Positions 24,797 through 32,898 of a DNA stretch of 64,000 nt are shown here, piece after piece (position 1 is the first letter of the stretch; each line of letters begins with the position of its first letter). The DNA is from Lactobacillus xujianguonis (GTDB lineage Bacteria > Bacillota > Bacilli > Lactobacillales > Lactobacillaceae). The translations under genes were made by a program, and so were the position numbers. Location: positions 1 through 64,000 of the forward strand of contig NZ_ML136875.1 of NCBI RefSeq assembly GCF_004009905.1. Direction: 5' to 3'. The notes below the pieces were generated by a model. That model saw nothing but the letters and a program-made list of their open reading frames with translations, did not search any database and was not told the DNA's origin.

Positions 24797-25204
24797 ATGA
24801 AAAACTTAAAAATTAGAAAATTGAAGACAATCATGATGTCTGCTGATATAACAATCACTAGCAAAGTTTTGGAAGATAGTGATGGTATTTGGACTGAGGG
24901 AGAAGAATGGAGTATTCATGGTAATTTGTATGAACCCAAAGTTGCCGAAATTAGGATTAATTGCACTAATTTGAATCATGTTTCTTATCCGATTTATCCT
25001 GCTGTAGTTCATGAATTAGGACACGCTATAGGTATTCTTAGCCACTCACATAATTCTAAATCTGCTATGTATAAGAATCTCACAGGCAAGAATAAATCAG
25101 GTAAGATATTAAATTCTGATAAACAAATTTTGCACGCAATTTATAGTCCTGCGCATATTCAATTTGTTAAAGCATACACTACTCTAAATGGATTTGGATT
25201 TTAA
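24797..25204 (+). CDS. Small metzincin-like zinc protein without signal peptide
   Basis: A 135-residue protein with HELGHAIGILSHSH at residues 70-83 and a possible Met-turn (SAMY) shortly after. It looks like a matrixin-type protease, but canonical metzincins read HExxHxxGxxH and here the third histidine is one residue late. No export signal is visible, so it would act in the cytosol. Role unknown; with a second protease (ImmA-like) nearby, cleavage of a regulator is possible. Confidence 0.55.
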   Translation: MKNLKIRKLKTIMMSADITITSKVLEDSDGIWTEGEEWSIHGNLYEPKVAEIRINCTNLNHVSYPIYPAVVHELGHAIGILSHSHNSKSAMYKNLTGKNKSGKILNSDKQILHAIYSPAHIQFVKAYTTLNGFGF

Positions 25205-25221
25205 AAATAAAGGATAAAAAC

Positions 25222-25602
25222 ATGAAATTGATTGGAAATAAGAATAATTTTGAAAAATTTTTGGCAAAAGTCAATGAAATGGGCTACCTAATGGATGATA
25301 TGTTGCCTTCAGATTGGGGACTTAATTTAACTAGAACGTCTGTTAAATTAAATGATTTATTGGCAGAATATCACTTCAAAATGAACCAAGTGACAGTAAC
25401 CAAAACTGATAATGATGTCATTAAAATCCAGACAACTTTACTAGATACAGATTTAAATGTATCAGCTAAAACAACTACGATATTAGAAGCAAATAACCAA
25501 ATTGATTACATCGATCACTTTATTAATTGGTGGCAATGGCAATTTAATTGTAAGTTGGCATTAATTGCGTCATGTATCAATCTATTTGAAGACTATATTT
25601 AA
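25222..25602 (+). CDS. Hypothetical protein
   Basis: A 126-residue, mixed alpha/beta protein with a hydrophobic, Trp-rich C-terminal region (FINWWQWQFNCKLALIASCI). It is the last gene of the early rightward operon; its stop lies 2 bases before the end of the convergent regulator. I do not recognise a family. Confidence 0.6.
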   Translation: MKLIGNKNNFEKFLAKVNEMGYLMDDMLPSDWGLNLTRTSVKLNDLLAEYHFKMNQVTVTKTDNDVIKIQTTLLDTDLNVSAKTTTILEANNQIDYIDHFINWWQWQFNCKLALIASCINLFEDYI

Positions 25603-25604
25603 TA

Positions 25605-26204
25605 TTAATTAGTATTGTCTAAGACAGATTTGATTAGAGAAATGATTAAAGTTACTTGTTGATTGGTTAAATCTTTAGGTAAAGCTTTTAAGATTTGGGT
25701 TTGTTGCGGAGTTAAATCAGATATGGTTGATGAATCGGTTAAATAATCAACGCTGATATTAAATAAAGCGGCTAATTTAGCCGTATTATCCTTGTTAGGT
25801 GAAGATACACCTGTAAGCCATTTATACACTGTAACAGCCTTTAAATCGAGTTTATCGGCAATCTCGTGAATAGACAAGTGGCTATTTTGAATTAATTGTT
25901 TAAGATAATCAGCTCTAAAGTTCAATTGAGGATCATCAGATTTTTCGGACAAGGTAGCTAAAAAATCGCTAGTAGATTGGTATGAAGGATCAATTTCATC
26001 AGGCTCAACATTCAGTACTTTAGCAATTTTTACTAAATTTTTAGATGTTATTGCCCCATTACCTAAAAAGTAGCGGCTGATTGTTGGAACAGGAATATTA
26101 GCTTTTAGAGCAAGTTCACGTTGGCTCATTTGGCGAGCATATAGGATTCTTTTTAAGTTAGCACTCGTGATTGCAACAATGGACTGCTTGAGTTTATCTT
26201 TCAT
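25605..26204 (-). CDS. Regulator with two tandem XRE helix-turn-helix domains
   Basis: A 199-residue protein. HTH 1 at residues 15-68 (MSQRELALKANIPVPTISRY) and HTH 2 at about 95-155 (LSIHEIADKLDLKAVTVYKW), then a helical C-terminus. Two complete XRE domains in one chain would let a monomer bind a dyad or two distinct sites. It is transcribed alone against the early operon, so it may control the transfer region to its right. Confidence 0.75.
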   Translation of the reverse strand: MKDKLKQSIVAITSANLKRILYARQMSQRELALKANIPVPTISRYFLGNGAITSKNLVKIAKVLNVEPDEIDPSYQSTSDFLATLSEKSDDPQLNFRADYLKQLIQNSHLSIHEIADKLDLKAVTVYKWLTGVSSPNKDNTAKLAALFNISVDYLTDSSTISDLTPQQTQILKALPKDLTNQQVTLIISLIKSVLDNTN

Positions 26205-26314
26205 AACTTGACCTCTAAAATCAAAAAAGGATTAATCAATTACCATTCTAACAATAATTTGTTCTAGAAAAAATATATTTTTAAAAAGTAAGATTAAAAA
26301 AATGGAGTAGAAAA

Positions 26315-26458
26315 ATGAAAATTATTAAAAGAGATCGTAGAAATTACACAAATACAAGTAACTTAGTGATTCGTGATAGTCGTCTTAGCTGGAAAGCAAG
26401 AGGGATCTTTAATTATCTCTGGAGTCAAGCTGAGCAAGGATGGGTTCAACAGCGATAA
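26315..26458 (+). pseudogene. 5' fragment of a plasmid/phage replication protein gene
   Basis: A 47-residue frame reads MKIIKRDRRNYTNTSNLVIR and then DSRLSWKARGIFNYLWSQ, the usual N-terminus of HTH replication proteins of Gram-positive elements (LSWKAKGILxYLLS), then stops after QGWVQQR. A start signal is present but the winged-helix and rest are missing. It is a truncated remnant. Confidence 0.65.
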
Positions 26459-26487
26459 AATCGCAGGCAGAGGGGAGGTAACTGCTT

Positions 26488-26883
26488 ATGATTAAAACAG
26501 CTTTGATAATCTATGTGACCTGGTTTGTGGCTTGTGTATGCATACTTGAAATCCTGATTTATCGCACTGAGAAAGCAGATAAATACGTGAAGCGGATAAC
26601 TAAACCAGGCAAACAGGTTGTCGAGTATAGATTTGTTTTGGGTAAAGTACTAGACCTAGACCGAGGGGTAATTAGCCTAGAGTTGCTTACTAACAAGCAG
26701 CACCCATTTGACCCTGAAGCTATGCTAAACCCGATTAAGGTTCAAGCTACTGCAGATCAGATAAAGGCTATTAAATCAAGGCAAAGTCATCAAATTTTAG
26801 CTGACTTAGAGGTGATTATTGATACTGGTCATGATAAACTCCAAGTCAAAACAGAATTAAAACAGATCACTAAGTACATTTGA
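26488..26883 (+). CDS. Single-pass membrane protein of unknown function
   Basis: A 131-residue protein with one N-terminal hydrophobic helix (about 4-23) and a soluble domain rich in beta strands. RBS GGGGAGGTAA. First of two small membrane proteins before ssb. No family recognised. Confidence 0.6.
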   Translation: MIKTALIIYVTWFVACVCILEILIYRTEKADKYVKRITKPGKQVVEYRFVLGKVLDLDRGVISLELLTNKQHPFDPEAMLNPIKVQATADQIKAIKSRQSHQILADLEVIIDTGHDKLQVKTELKQITKYI

Positions 26884-26894
26884 GGAGGAGCACA

Positions 26895-27194
26895 ATGTTT
26901 TTAGCAATTTCACAAAATGATTGGTTCTGGATAAGTTTTTGGGTAATTATTTTAGCTACAGCATTTCACTGGTGGAAATGGGTCTGGTTAGCCATAGTTC
27001 TGTACATAGCTGCTCCAGCTTTATTAACCCTTCTGGATGGCTTATGGAGAATTGCGTTAGTAATTGCGATTGCAATTGGCATAATTTCAGTGATTTCGTA
27101 TTCATCGTTTAATTTGGCGGTTTGGATTTATGATTTCATCAAGAAAAAAATTGATCAACATAAGGCAGCAAACAATACACTGTCAAATGATTAG
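26895..27194 (+). CDS. Small three-helix membrane protein
   Basis: A 99-residue protein with about three hydrophobic helices (9-27, 32-48, 52-82) and a basic C-terminus (KKKIDQHK). ATG at 26895 follows GAGGAGGAGCAC and is clearly better than the TTG inside that ribosome binding site. Function unknown; probably membrane support for transfer. Confidence 0.6.
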   Translation: MFLAISQNDWFWISFWVIILATAFHWWKWVWLAIVLYIAAPALLTLLDGLWRIALVIAIAIGIISVISYSSFNLAVWIYDFIKKKIDQHKAANNTLSND

Positions 27195-27252
27195 CTACTT
27201 GTAGCTTTGAAACTGGTTTGAATTAATTTTTTGAAGTGATTTGTAATTACAC

Positions 27253-27283
27253 TTGCCATATCGTAAAAACGATATATAATATA
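27253..27283 (+). promoter_or_regulatory. ssb promoter with palindromic operator, copy 1
   Basis: TTGCCA (27253-27258), 16 bases, TATAAT (27275-27280). The spacer is filled by the palindrome ATATCGT-AAAA-ACGATAT (27258-27275). A 26-base stretch identical through TATAATATA recurs at 62566-62591. Confidence 0.8.
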
Positions 27284-27324
27284 CTTAACAGTTAAAATTC
27301 AAGTTTGAAGAGGAGGAGCAAAAT

Positions 27325-27789
27325 ATGATTAATCAAGTTGTGATTGATGGTTACATCGGCAAAGACCTAGAACTAAAGACAACGCAAAGCTTGAAGAAAT
27401 ACGCGGTTTTCAACCTTTGTCAGAATCGCTATAACAAAATCAACGACGACTATGCCGGAGAATGGCATCATGCGATTGCATGGAATAAGACAGCTGAAAA
27501 CTTAATTGCTAAAGCTCACAAAGGTTCAAAAGTTGTTCTAGCTGGAGAACAGCGAAGTAGAATTTTTCTTGATAAGCACAACAACAAAGTGACATACGAC
27601 TATATTCTAGTTGATTCATTTGATGTTTTAACTAATCAAAACAAGGACTTAGAAGATCAATCTCTACAGAATGCGGAACGGGCAGAAGCAGTTCCAGCAG
27701 AAACCTCTGTAACAGAAAATGCTGTAGAAAAAGCTGATATTGATGAACTTCCAGAAGATCCATTTACGGATGAGGACATGCCATTTTAG
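27325..27789 (+). CDS. ssb: Single-stranded DNA-binding protein
   Basis: A 154-residue OB-fold protein: NQVVIDGYIGKDLELK start, GEWHHAIAWNKTAENL core, and an acidic tail ending DEDMPF that recruits replication partners. It would coat the transferred single strand. It is diverged from chromosomal Ssb, as element-borne copies usually are. RBS GAGGAGGAG, under the palindromic promoter. Confidence 0.9.
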   Translation: MINQVVIDGYIGKDLELKTTQSLKKYAVFNLCQNRYNKINDDYAGEWHHAIAWNKTAENLIAKAHKGSKVVLAGEQRSRIFLDKHNNKVTYDYILVDSFDVLTNQNKDLEDQSLQNAERAEAVPAETSVTENAVEKADIDELPEDPFTDEDMPF

Positions 27790-27816
27790 TCAGGGATAGT
27801 AGTTGGTGAGTGTTGG

Positions 27817-28164
27817 ATGGGCAAAAAGGTAATCAAAAATCGCCGTTTTAGCGTATTTAGAGTTTCTAAAGAAGTATACGAAATTCTAACGTTAGATGGG
27901 TACCATTACTGGAATGTAGATGGACTTTTTATAAAAGATCCACGATATTTTTTACTCAGCAAATATCATAAAAACGATATAAAATATAAAGCGATAACTT
28001 TTTATCACGCTAGAGAAATTTATGATCAGATTTATTTGGGTTTTGGTTTTGAGGTAAATCCTCAGCTGGGACATCGTAAGTTGCTTTGCAAAAGAAAATA
28101 TCCTGATAATGGCAGGAAGAAGCCATTAATTGATGTTAGTGGGCAAGGTACAGCTTATGATTAG
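27817..28164 (+). CDS. Hypothetical basic protein
   Basis: A 115-residue, lysine- and tyrosine-rich protein with no recognised motif. It contains at 27963-27988 a near-copy (24 of 26) of the ssb operator/promoter sequence, so a regulatory site may be embedded in the coding sequence. The start has GGTGAG upstream. Confidence 0.55.
   Translation: MGKKVIKNRRFSVFRVSKEVYEILTLDGYHYWNVDGLFIKDPRYFLLSKYHKNDIKYKAITFYHAREIYDQIYLGFGFEVNPQLGHRKLLCKRKYPDNGRKKPLIDVSGQGTAYD
27963..27988 (+). promoter_or_regulatory. Imperfect third copy of the palindromic operator, inside a gene
   Basis: ATATCATAAAAACGATATAA and the following AATATA differ from the ssb copy at two positions. It may drive or repress the two small genes that follow, or be a decoy. 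Function inferred from likeness only. Confidence 0.45.
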
Positions 28165-28393
28165 TGCATTTATATTAGATCATTTGAAAGAACTACTAAT
28201 TATTTTTTTAGCAGGAAATTTAGTTGTTGTCATGTTAATAGTTATATCAGGATTGCCTTGGTTAGCTGAAACAGGATTTGATAGATTTTTTAGAAAATTA
28301 GACGAAGCTGTGACAGCACTAATACCAATTTTAGCTATTATCCTATGGATCATGATCTTGTTTGTTGGGTACTATTGGAGTTATTTAATCTAA
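28157..28393 (+). CDS. Small two-helix membrane protein
   Basis: A 78-residue protein with two long hydrophobic helices (about 12-32 and 52-75). ATG at 28157 follows GGGCAAGG; earlier in-frame starts lie within the upstream gene. Unknown function. Confidence 0.5.
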   Translation: MISAFILDHLKELLIIFLAGNLVVVMLIVISGLPWLAETGFDRFFRKLDEAVTALIPILAIILWIMILFVGYYWSYLI

Positions 28394-28678
28394 TACTAGA
28401 GCGTAATTTAATTGGTTAAAATGCAGGAAAAAACATTAGCTTTCAACCTCCATAAGTTGTTTTCAGTAAAATTTTAAATTTATTAATCTTTCTATAAGTT
28501 GACTATGCATAGTTTAGTTTATTTTGAATCAACACAATTTTATAAAAATGCTAATGAAATTTGCTTTGAAGTAAGCAGAACTGCTCCTCTAAAAATTTTA
28601 TATTTTCAGGTTCTGCGAATTTTGAATGACACCTGTAATGTAAGTTCGAATCTTACCGCTCTGATAAAGGACACTTAT

Positions 28679-29062
28679 ATGTATAAATTTCTAACAATTG
28701 CAATATTTATTTATGTCGTGTACTACGTTTGGCGTGAGTATTCAAAAATGAAGAAATTAAAGCAGGACATGGATGATCAGCCTAAAAAAATGTTGGTTAG
28801 CTATGATAAGCAAGTTAGTGATTTGCGAAAGCAATTAGCGGAAGTCGATGAGTCTATTTCTCGAAATCAAGGATTCCCACCAAGTTTTGCTGTAAATCGA
28901 GCGCTTAAACGAGCTAAGAAACGACAAGATAAGCTGATGAAACAGGTCAAACAGAAGGAAGCTGCACGTGCTAATTACTTGAATCTTTTAAGTAGTTATC
29001 GAGCTGGAAAAATTGATAAATCAGCTCTTAAAAGATATATAGATGAACATCAGAGGAAGTGA
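28679..29062 (+). CDS. Membrane-anchored coiled-coil protein
   Basis: A 127-residue protein: N-terminal helix (MYKFLTIAIFIYVVYYVW), then a strongly charged coiled coil (about 22-110). ATG 28679 has AAAGGAC upstream; a longer frame back to 28499 has no start signal and the 285 bases before it seem non-coding. Probably a structural or regulatory membrane protein of the ICE. Confidence 0.6.
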   Translation: MYKFLTIAIFIYVVYYVWREYSKMKKLKQDMDDQPKKMLVSYDKQVSDLRKQLAEVDESISRNQGFPPSFAVNRALKRAKKRQDKLMKQVKQKEAARANYLNLLSSYRAGKIDKSALKRYIDEHQRK

Positions 29063-29067
29063 TTGAG

Positions 29068-29175
29068 TTGTCTAAATTAAAAAAATTAGTTTTGATTGCA
29101 GCAGTAACTGGAATTGCGGTAGCAGCAGTGGTTATCACAAGAGAAGTAAAAGCAACCAAAAATATTGAATGCTAG
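29068..29175 (+). CDS. 35-residue single-helix peptide
   Basis: A short peptide, MSKLKKLVLIAAVTGIAVAA then VVITREVKATKNIEC, with TTG start 5 bases behind the preceding stop and AGAGGAAG as ribosome binding site. One hydrophobic helix flanked by basic residues. It could be a membrane peptide or a small toxin-like product; equally it may only be a leader to the RNA that follows. Confidence 0.45.
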   Translation: MSKLKKLVLIAAVTGIAVAAVVITREVKATKNIEC

Positions 29176-29830
29176 GAAAATCGGTTAATTAGCCGTTCGA
29201 CTCGGCTATTTCCTATAGGACTGATAAAGTCCGTGTACATTGACAATTGAATAAGCGTCAACTCTACTTATCAATGGGTAGAGGACGTGTGCATGACTAC
29301 TAAGCCGACTTAGTAGGACTTGCGAAGCAGAGAATTGAAGGCGTGAAGGGTGGAAGAAGAAAGAATCACACCTGCCGAGATGGAATTGCCGCCCATCAAC
29401 AGGAATACTATTGCTTTTGGCTTGAAGGTAAGTCTTAGTAAACGAAGTAATTTGAAATTTAAAGTAGTAGTATATAGATGTAATAGGCAACTAAGAGATA
29501 AGCATACATTCTTTTTGGCTGTTTCGACATGTGAATACCTTGATGAAAAACTCAAGAGTAAGAGAAAAAGTCGGAGTGTGATCATTTAGTAAGTGAGTCA
29601 ATAAACTTAATAAATTAAGTGTTGTAGTAACTGAAGGGCAAGAAAGAGTCTTGGATTGGGATTGATAAGAGGACAGCTTGCGGAATGCGTGAAGCGAGAG
29701 GTTAAAGATAGGTGATGCTATCTGCTACGTAATGTACAATAACTTACAGTTTGGTGGCTAACTAGTAAACCATCATCGTTATCGGTCATAGCGTAAAACC
29801 GTTGGAAATTAAAGAGATCACAAATATTAA
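29174..29830 (+). ncRNA. Candidate large ornate non-coding RNA
   Basis: Between 29176 and 30013 no supportable gene exists, but stems are dense: AGGAAA/TTTCCT around AGCCG/CGGCT (29174-29214), GGACT/AGTCC (29218-29232), TTGAC/GTCAA (29240-29260), CTCTAC/GTAGAG (29261-29283), CTACTAAG-CCGA-CTTAGTAG (29297-29316), CCTG/CAGG enclosing GATGG/CCATC (29371-29403), and GATAG/CTATC (29707-29722). TGTACATT and AATGTACA (29234, 29731) could pair over 500 bases. Size and a Lactobacillus mobile element fit the GOLLD/ROOL class; I cannot confirm membership. The 3' end is uncertain. Confidence 0.5.
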
Positions 29831-29880
29831 ATTATTAAATTGGGAAATTAAGATAATAAATAAAAATTAGTATTGTAAAA

Positions 29881-29935
29881 TCAAAGTGAAATGTAGCAAT
29901 CTGCTATTGTAATCATTTTGAGCAAGTAGTATAAG
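29881..29935 (+). promoter_or_regulatory. Promoter and hairpin before the SLAP protein gene
   Basis: TTGTAA (29907-29912), 17 bases, TATAAG (29930-29935). The region overlaps a nine-pair stem TCAAAGTGA/TCATTTTGA enclosing AGCAAT/ATTG. Confidence 0.45.
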
Positions 29936-30013
29936 TGTAGGTAGGTGGTAGTAAGAACAAAAGTTGGTAAATATACAGTTTGAGATAGATGAAATAAAAG
30001 AGGAGCTAGGATT

Positions 30014-31201
30014 ATGAAAAAGAGAAATATTTTAGTTAGTTTATCTGTCGCAGCATTATTGTCAGTTGGTGCTGTAAGTGTTAGTGAAGTAAATAGCGCA
30101 AATACAAATGTTGTACAAGCAGCTGTTCGCGTTCAGAGAAAGAAATTAACTCACAATGCATATGTTTATCGTGCCAATGGCAAACGCTTTAACAAAAAGA
30201 AGTTAAAGAAGGGCTTAAAAGTTAAAATCTTTGGTACTAAGACCATTAAGGGCAAAAAGTACTACAAAATTGGTAAGGACAAGTATGTCAAAGTAGCTAA
30301 CTTTAAACGCACTAATGTGAAATCTAGTGTAGTTTCTATTACCAATTATGGAACTTCAACCTCAAAGAAGACTTCTTCAAACTCAGGTTTCCGTGAAAAT
30401 AAAGACTACTACATCACTACTGATAAAAATGGTAATAAAGTAGTTGTAGGTAGAACAGGTTCAAGTAAAGGTGGTAACACCAGCAGTTCAACTGGATCAA
30501 CAAGTTCGGCATCTACATCAAATAAAGGTGCAAGTACTACAACTTCAACTACCACTAACGGTAAGAGATATAACACGAGAAAGAGTTCATGGGACAATTC
30601 TGCTAGTTTTACTGCTGCAGATGAAGCGTGGGCAAGAAAATATATGAACAAGAGTGTTTACTTCACTGATGACGAAGTACAACAAATTGAGGATCGGTTG
30701 TGGCAAGATATTCAAAACTATCGTGTTTCTAAGGGATACCCAGCATTCAAGAAGAATGCGGAATTAACCCAATTAGCTCAACAATCTCAAGTGCCTGGGA
30801 CGGCTGATTTTAATAGATTTAGTGATAAGTTAAGTCAAAATATTGGTGAAATTAAAACTTATCTACCTGGATTAGCTTCTAAAGGCTTAGAACAAGCAAT
30901 TGGGTTAGTTGATTCTACTGCTTATGGCTTTAATCACAAAGGCTTTGTTATGGGTGGGGACTTTACTCACAAAGGTTGGACACCTACGCAAGTAGCAGAT
31001 AATTTGTTTAAAACATACAAAGAAGCTGATGGTTTTCAATCACAACTTATTTATGGTTCACATCAACAATATGCCTTTGGTGCTTTGAGTGTTCACTATT
31101 ATGCAAGTCATTTAGGATATTCAGGTAATTCTGTAGGTATTTCATTCTTTACAGTTGGTGGATATAACCAAGAGTGGATTAACTATTGGAAAAATAATTA
31201 A
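30014..31201 (+). CDS. Secreted protein with N-terminal SLAP domain and CAP-like C-terminus
   Basis: A 395-residue protein. Signal peptide about 1-37 (cleavage after VQAA). Residues 40-100 form an S-layer/SLAP cell-wall binding domain (LTHNAYVYRANGKRFNKKKL). A Ser/Thr/Gly linker (about 112-190) leads to a C-terminal domain (200-395) whose start resembles CAP/SCP proteins (NYRVSKGYPAFKKNAELTQL). It would be held on the envelope next to the adhesins. SLAP domains are typical of Lactobacillus with S-layers. Confidence 0.75.
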   Translation: MKKRNILVSLSVAALLSVGAVSVSEVNSANTNVVQAAVRVQRKKLTHNAYVYRANGKRFNKKKLKKGLKVKIFGTKTIKGKKYYKIGKDKYVKVANFKRTNVKSSVVSITNYGTSTSKKTSSNSGFRENKDYYITTDKNGNKVVVGRTGSSKGGNTSSSTGSTSSASTSNKGASTTTSTTTNGKRYNTRKSSWDNSASFTAADEAWARKYMNKSVYFTDDEVQQIEDRLWQDIQNYRVSKGYPAFKKNAELTQLAQQSQVPGTADFNRFSDKLSQNIGEIKTYLPGLASKGLEQAIGLVDSTAYGFNHKGFVMGGDFTHKGWTPTQVADNLFKTYKEADGFQSQLIYGSHQQYAFGALSVHYYASHLGYSGNSVGISFFTVGGYNQEWINYWKNN

Positions 31202-31218
31202 TCTAGTAAAATAGTGAA

Positions 31219-31255
31219 AAAGGTCAATTGGTCAAAAACCAGTTGGCTTTTTTGA
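31219..31255 (+). terminator. Intrinsic terminator
   Basis: AGGTCAATTGG and CCAGTTGGCTT pair with G-U wobbles around TCAAAAA, followed by TTTTTT, 20 bases past the SLAP gene. Confidence 0.7.
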
Positions 31256-31315
31256 TAGAAAATACTTTGAAACTTAAGAGCTATATTTGAGTTTCAGTAT
31301 CTAATGAGGTTGTTC

Positions 31316-32065
31316 ATGGCTCAATCAAGAGTAACTATCAATCATGATAGAAAGAATTTTGCTAGAAAGCACAAGCTTAAAAACTTTTTGGCATTAGCAG
31401 TAGTTATACTTGCTTGTATTGCCATTTATGTAGCCTGTAATGCAGATAAATTTCAAGGCGAAGCTGCCCACTATGTGGCAACAAAAGATTTTTCCCAGCA
31501 AAGAAAAAATAAACAAAAAAATAAGCCAACTTTTAACATGAAGCAGGTAAAGCCTGTTTCTCCTAAAAGTATAGCTAATGCGTTCCGACATAGACGAGAT
31601 TATCGTGCTGTTGGGCAGATTGCAATTAGAGATCATAATGTTTTGTTAAATATCTATCGTGGAGTTGGTAATGTAGAACTAAATTTAGGTGCTGGAACAA
31701 TGAATCAACATCAAACTATGGGACAAGGAAATTATGCTTTAGCAGGACATAATATGGATGATGGTCGTACGTACTTCAGTCCACTTTATACTGCTAAGGT
31801 AAGAGGAAACTTACCTAATGGAACCTCAATTTTTTTGACCGATTATAAGAAAGTTTATTTCTACAAAATTACTTCCTCGCAGTTTATTTCAGTTTATAAT
31901 CTCAAACTTGCATGGAATAATAAAAAATTTAAAAAGGAACCAGTAATATCTTTGTTTACCTGTGATTGGACAGGAGCAGGGCGATTGTTTATTCGCGGAA
32001 AATATACTGGTTCAGAAAATTACAGTGGAGCTTCTAAATATGTTAGAAGTTCCTTTGATTTTTAG
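31316..32065 (+). CDS. Class A-like sortase encoded by the ICE
   Basis: A 249-residue transpeptidase with an N-terminal membrane anchor (about 24-44). Catalytic His is in YALAGHNM, Cys in SLFTCDWTGAGR (instead of the usual TLxTC), and Arg in RLFIRG. It would join LPxTG proteins to peptidoglycan; the adhesin at 32899 ends in LPKTG and is its likely substrate. ATG 31316 is chosen because GAGG lies just before it. Confidence 0.85.
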   Translation: MAQSRVTINHDRKNFARKHKLKNFLALAVVILACIAIYVACNADKFQGEAAHYVATKDFSQQRKNKQKNKPTFNMKQVKPVSPKSIANAFRHRRDYRAVGQIAIRDHNVLLNIYRGVGNVELNLGAGTMNQHQTMGQGNYALAGHNMDDGRTYFSPLYTAKVRGNLPNGTSIFLTDYKKVYFYKITSSQFISVYNLKLAWNNKKFKKEPVISLFTCDWTGAGRLFIRGKYTGSENYSGASKYVRSSFDF

Positions 32066-32079
32066 AAAGGAAAAACAGT

Positions 32080-32616
32080 ATGGCAAAACAAACTTTTGTT
32101 GATTTTGAATTACCAGAAGCAATGTTAAGTGATACGAATAAAATTATCACGGAAAAATTCCCTTCTTGGCTGGTTCATAAAAAGGATAATCAAGTAGCCG
32201 CAGTTCGAATTTTGTGGGCTGGATGGCTTTTCCTTAAGTACTCTGAGGGATTAGCTGGTAAATATGATGGTCGCTTTCCATATATAGACTATATTCCTTA
32301 TACTGCAGTTGATAGACCATATGCTTTCCAAAGTGTAATGCTAGAAAGTGAATATATCGATGCAATGGAAAGAATGAGCCGTTTATATCCAGAAGTTTTT
32401 GAAGATAAGACTAAGGATAATAATTATTTCTTGGCAGTTCTTGGATATGCTTGTTTAAGAGAGTTGTACGATAACAATATTGAATTACACTATGATGAAG
32501 AATTAGCTTCAAAACTTTCTGATAGTGCAGAAGCACAACTTGATTATGCTTGGTTAGAAGATGGTACGAATAAGCCATTTTCAATCAAAATTAAGCAATT
32601 ATCAACAAGCAAGTAA
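32080..32616 (+). CDS. Hypothetical cytosolic protein
   Basis: A 178-residue acidic protein without membrane segments. It follows the sortase by 14 bases (RBS AGAAAGG) and ends before a terminator, so the two share an operon. No known motif seen. Confidence 0.6.
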   Translation: MAKQTFVDFELPEAMLSDTNKIITEKFPSWLVHKKDNQVAAVRILWAGWLFLKYSEGLAGKYDGRFPYIDYIPYTAVDRPYAFQSVMLESEYIDAMERMSRLYPEVFEDKTKDNNYFLAVLGYACLRELYDNNIELHYDEELASKLSDSAEAQLDYAWLEDGTNKPFSIKIKQLSTSK

Positions 32617-32643
32617 TTGTCATAAATGTAAATATATTAGTAG

Positions 32644-32703
32644 AAACACCTACAGATAAATCAATGTTATTAGTAATGTTGACGAAATGTAGGTGTTTTT
32701 TTA
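32644..32703 (+). terminator. Intrinsic terminator after the sortase operon
   Basis: AACACCTACA and TGTAGGTGTT pair around a long loop and are followed by TTTTTT. Confidence 0.75.
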
Positions 32704-32833
32704 ACTCTATGTGAAAAGAAGTGACCAGGTGCTACTGGTAAATTAAAGGAGGTGGAACACCATACTGTTAATCATTATTCCACAAAAGGGTAGTCCATAA
32801 GAATTCCTCAAGCACGTGAAATATAAGTAGTTT

Positions 32834-32876
32834 AAACTATTGCAACTAACTAAATAGCTGTAATAGTTTTTTTTTA
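32834..32876 (+). terminator. Leader terminator/attenuator before the adhesin gene
   Basis: AACTATTGCA and TGTAATAGTT pair, followed by eight T, and end only about 10 bases before the ribosome binding site of the gene at 32899. Transcription of the transfer operon may need read-through here. Confidence 0.6.
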
Positions 32877-32898
32877 TTGAAAAAAAGGAGAATTAGCT

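Noticed and set aside
28499-28678. N-terminal 60 residues of the coiled-coil membrane protein
   Set aside because: No start signal and no resemblance to a protein; the membrane helix begins at the ATG with AAAGGA.
29206-29589. Overlapping ORFs on both strands in the structured region (94 and 91 residues minus, 79 residues plus)
   Set aside because: No ribosome binding sites, biased composition and full overlap with hairpins; better explained by structured RNA.
29174-29830. Group II intron
   Set aside because: No reverse transcriptase gene and no recognisable domain V (AGC...GTT hairpin) near the end of the region.
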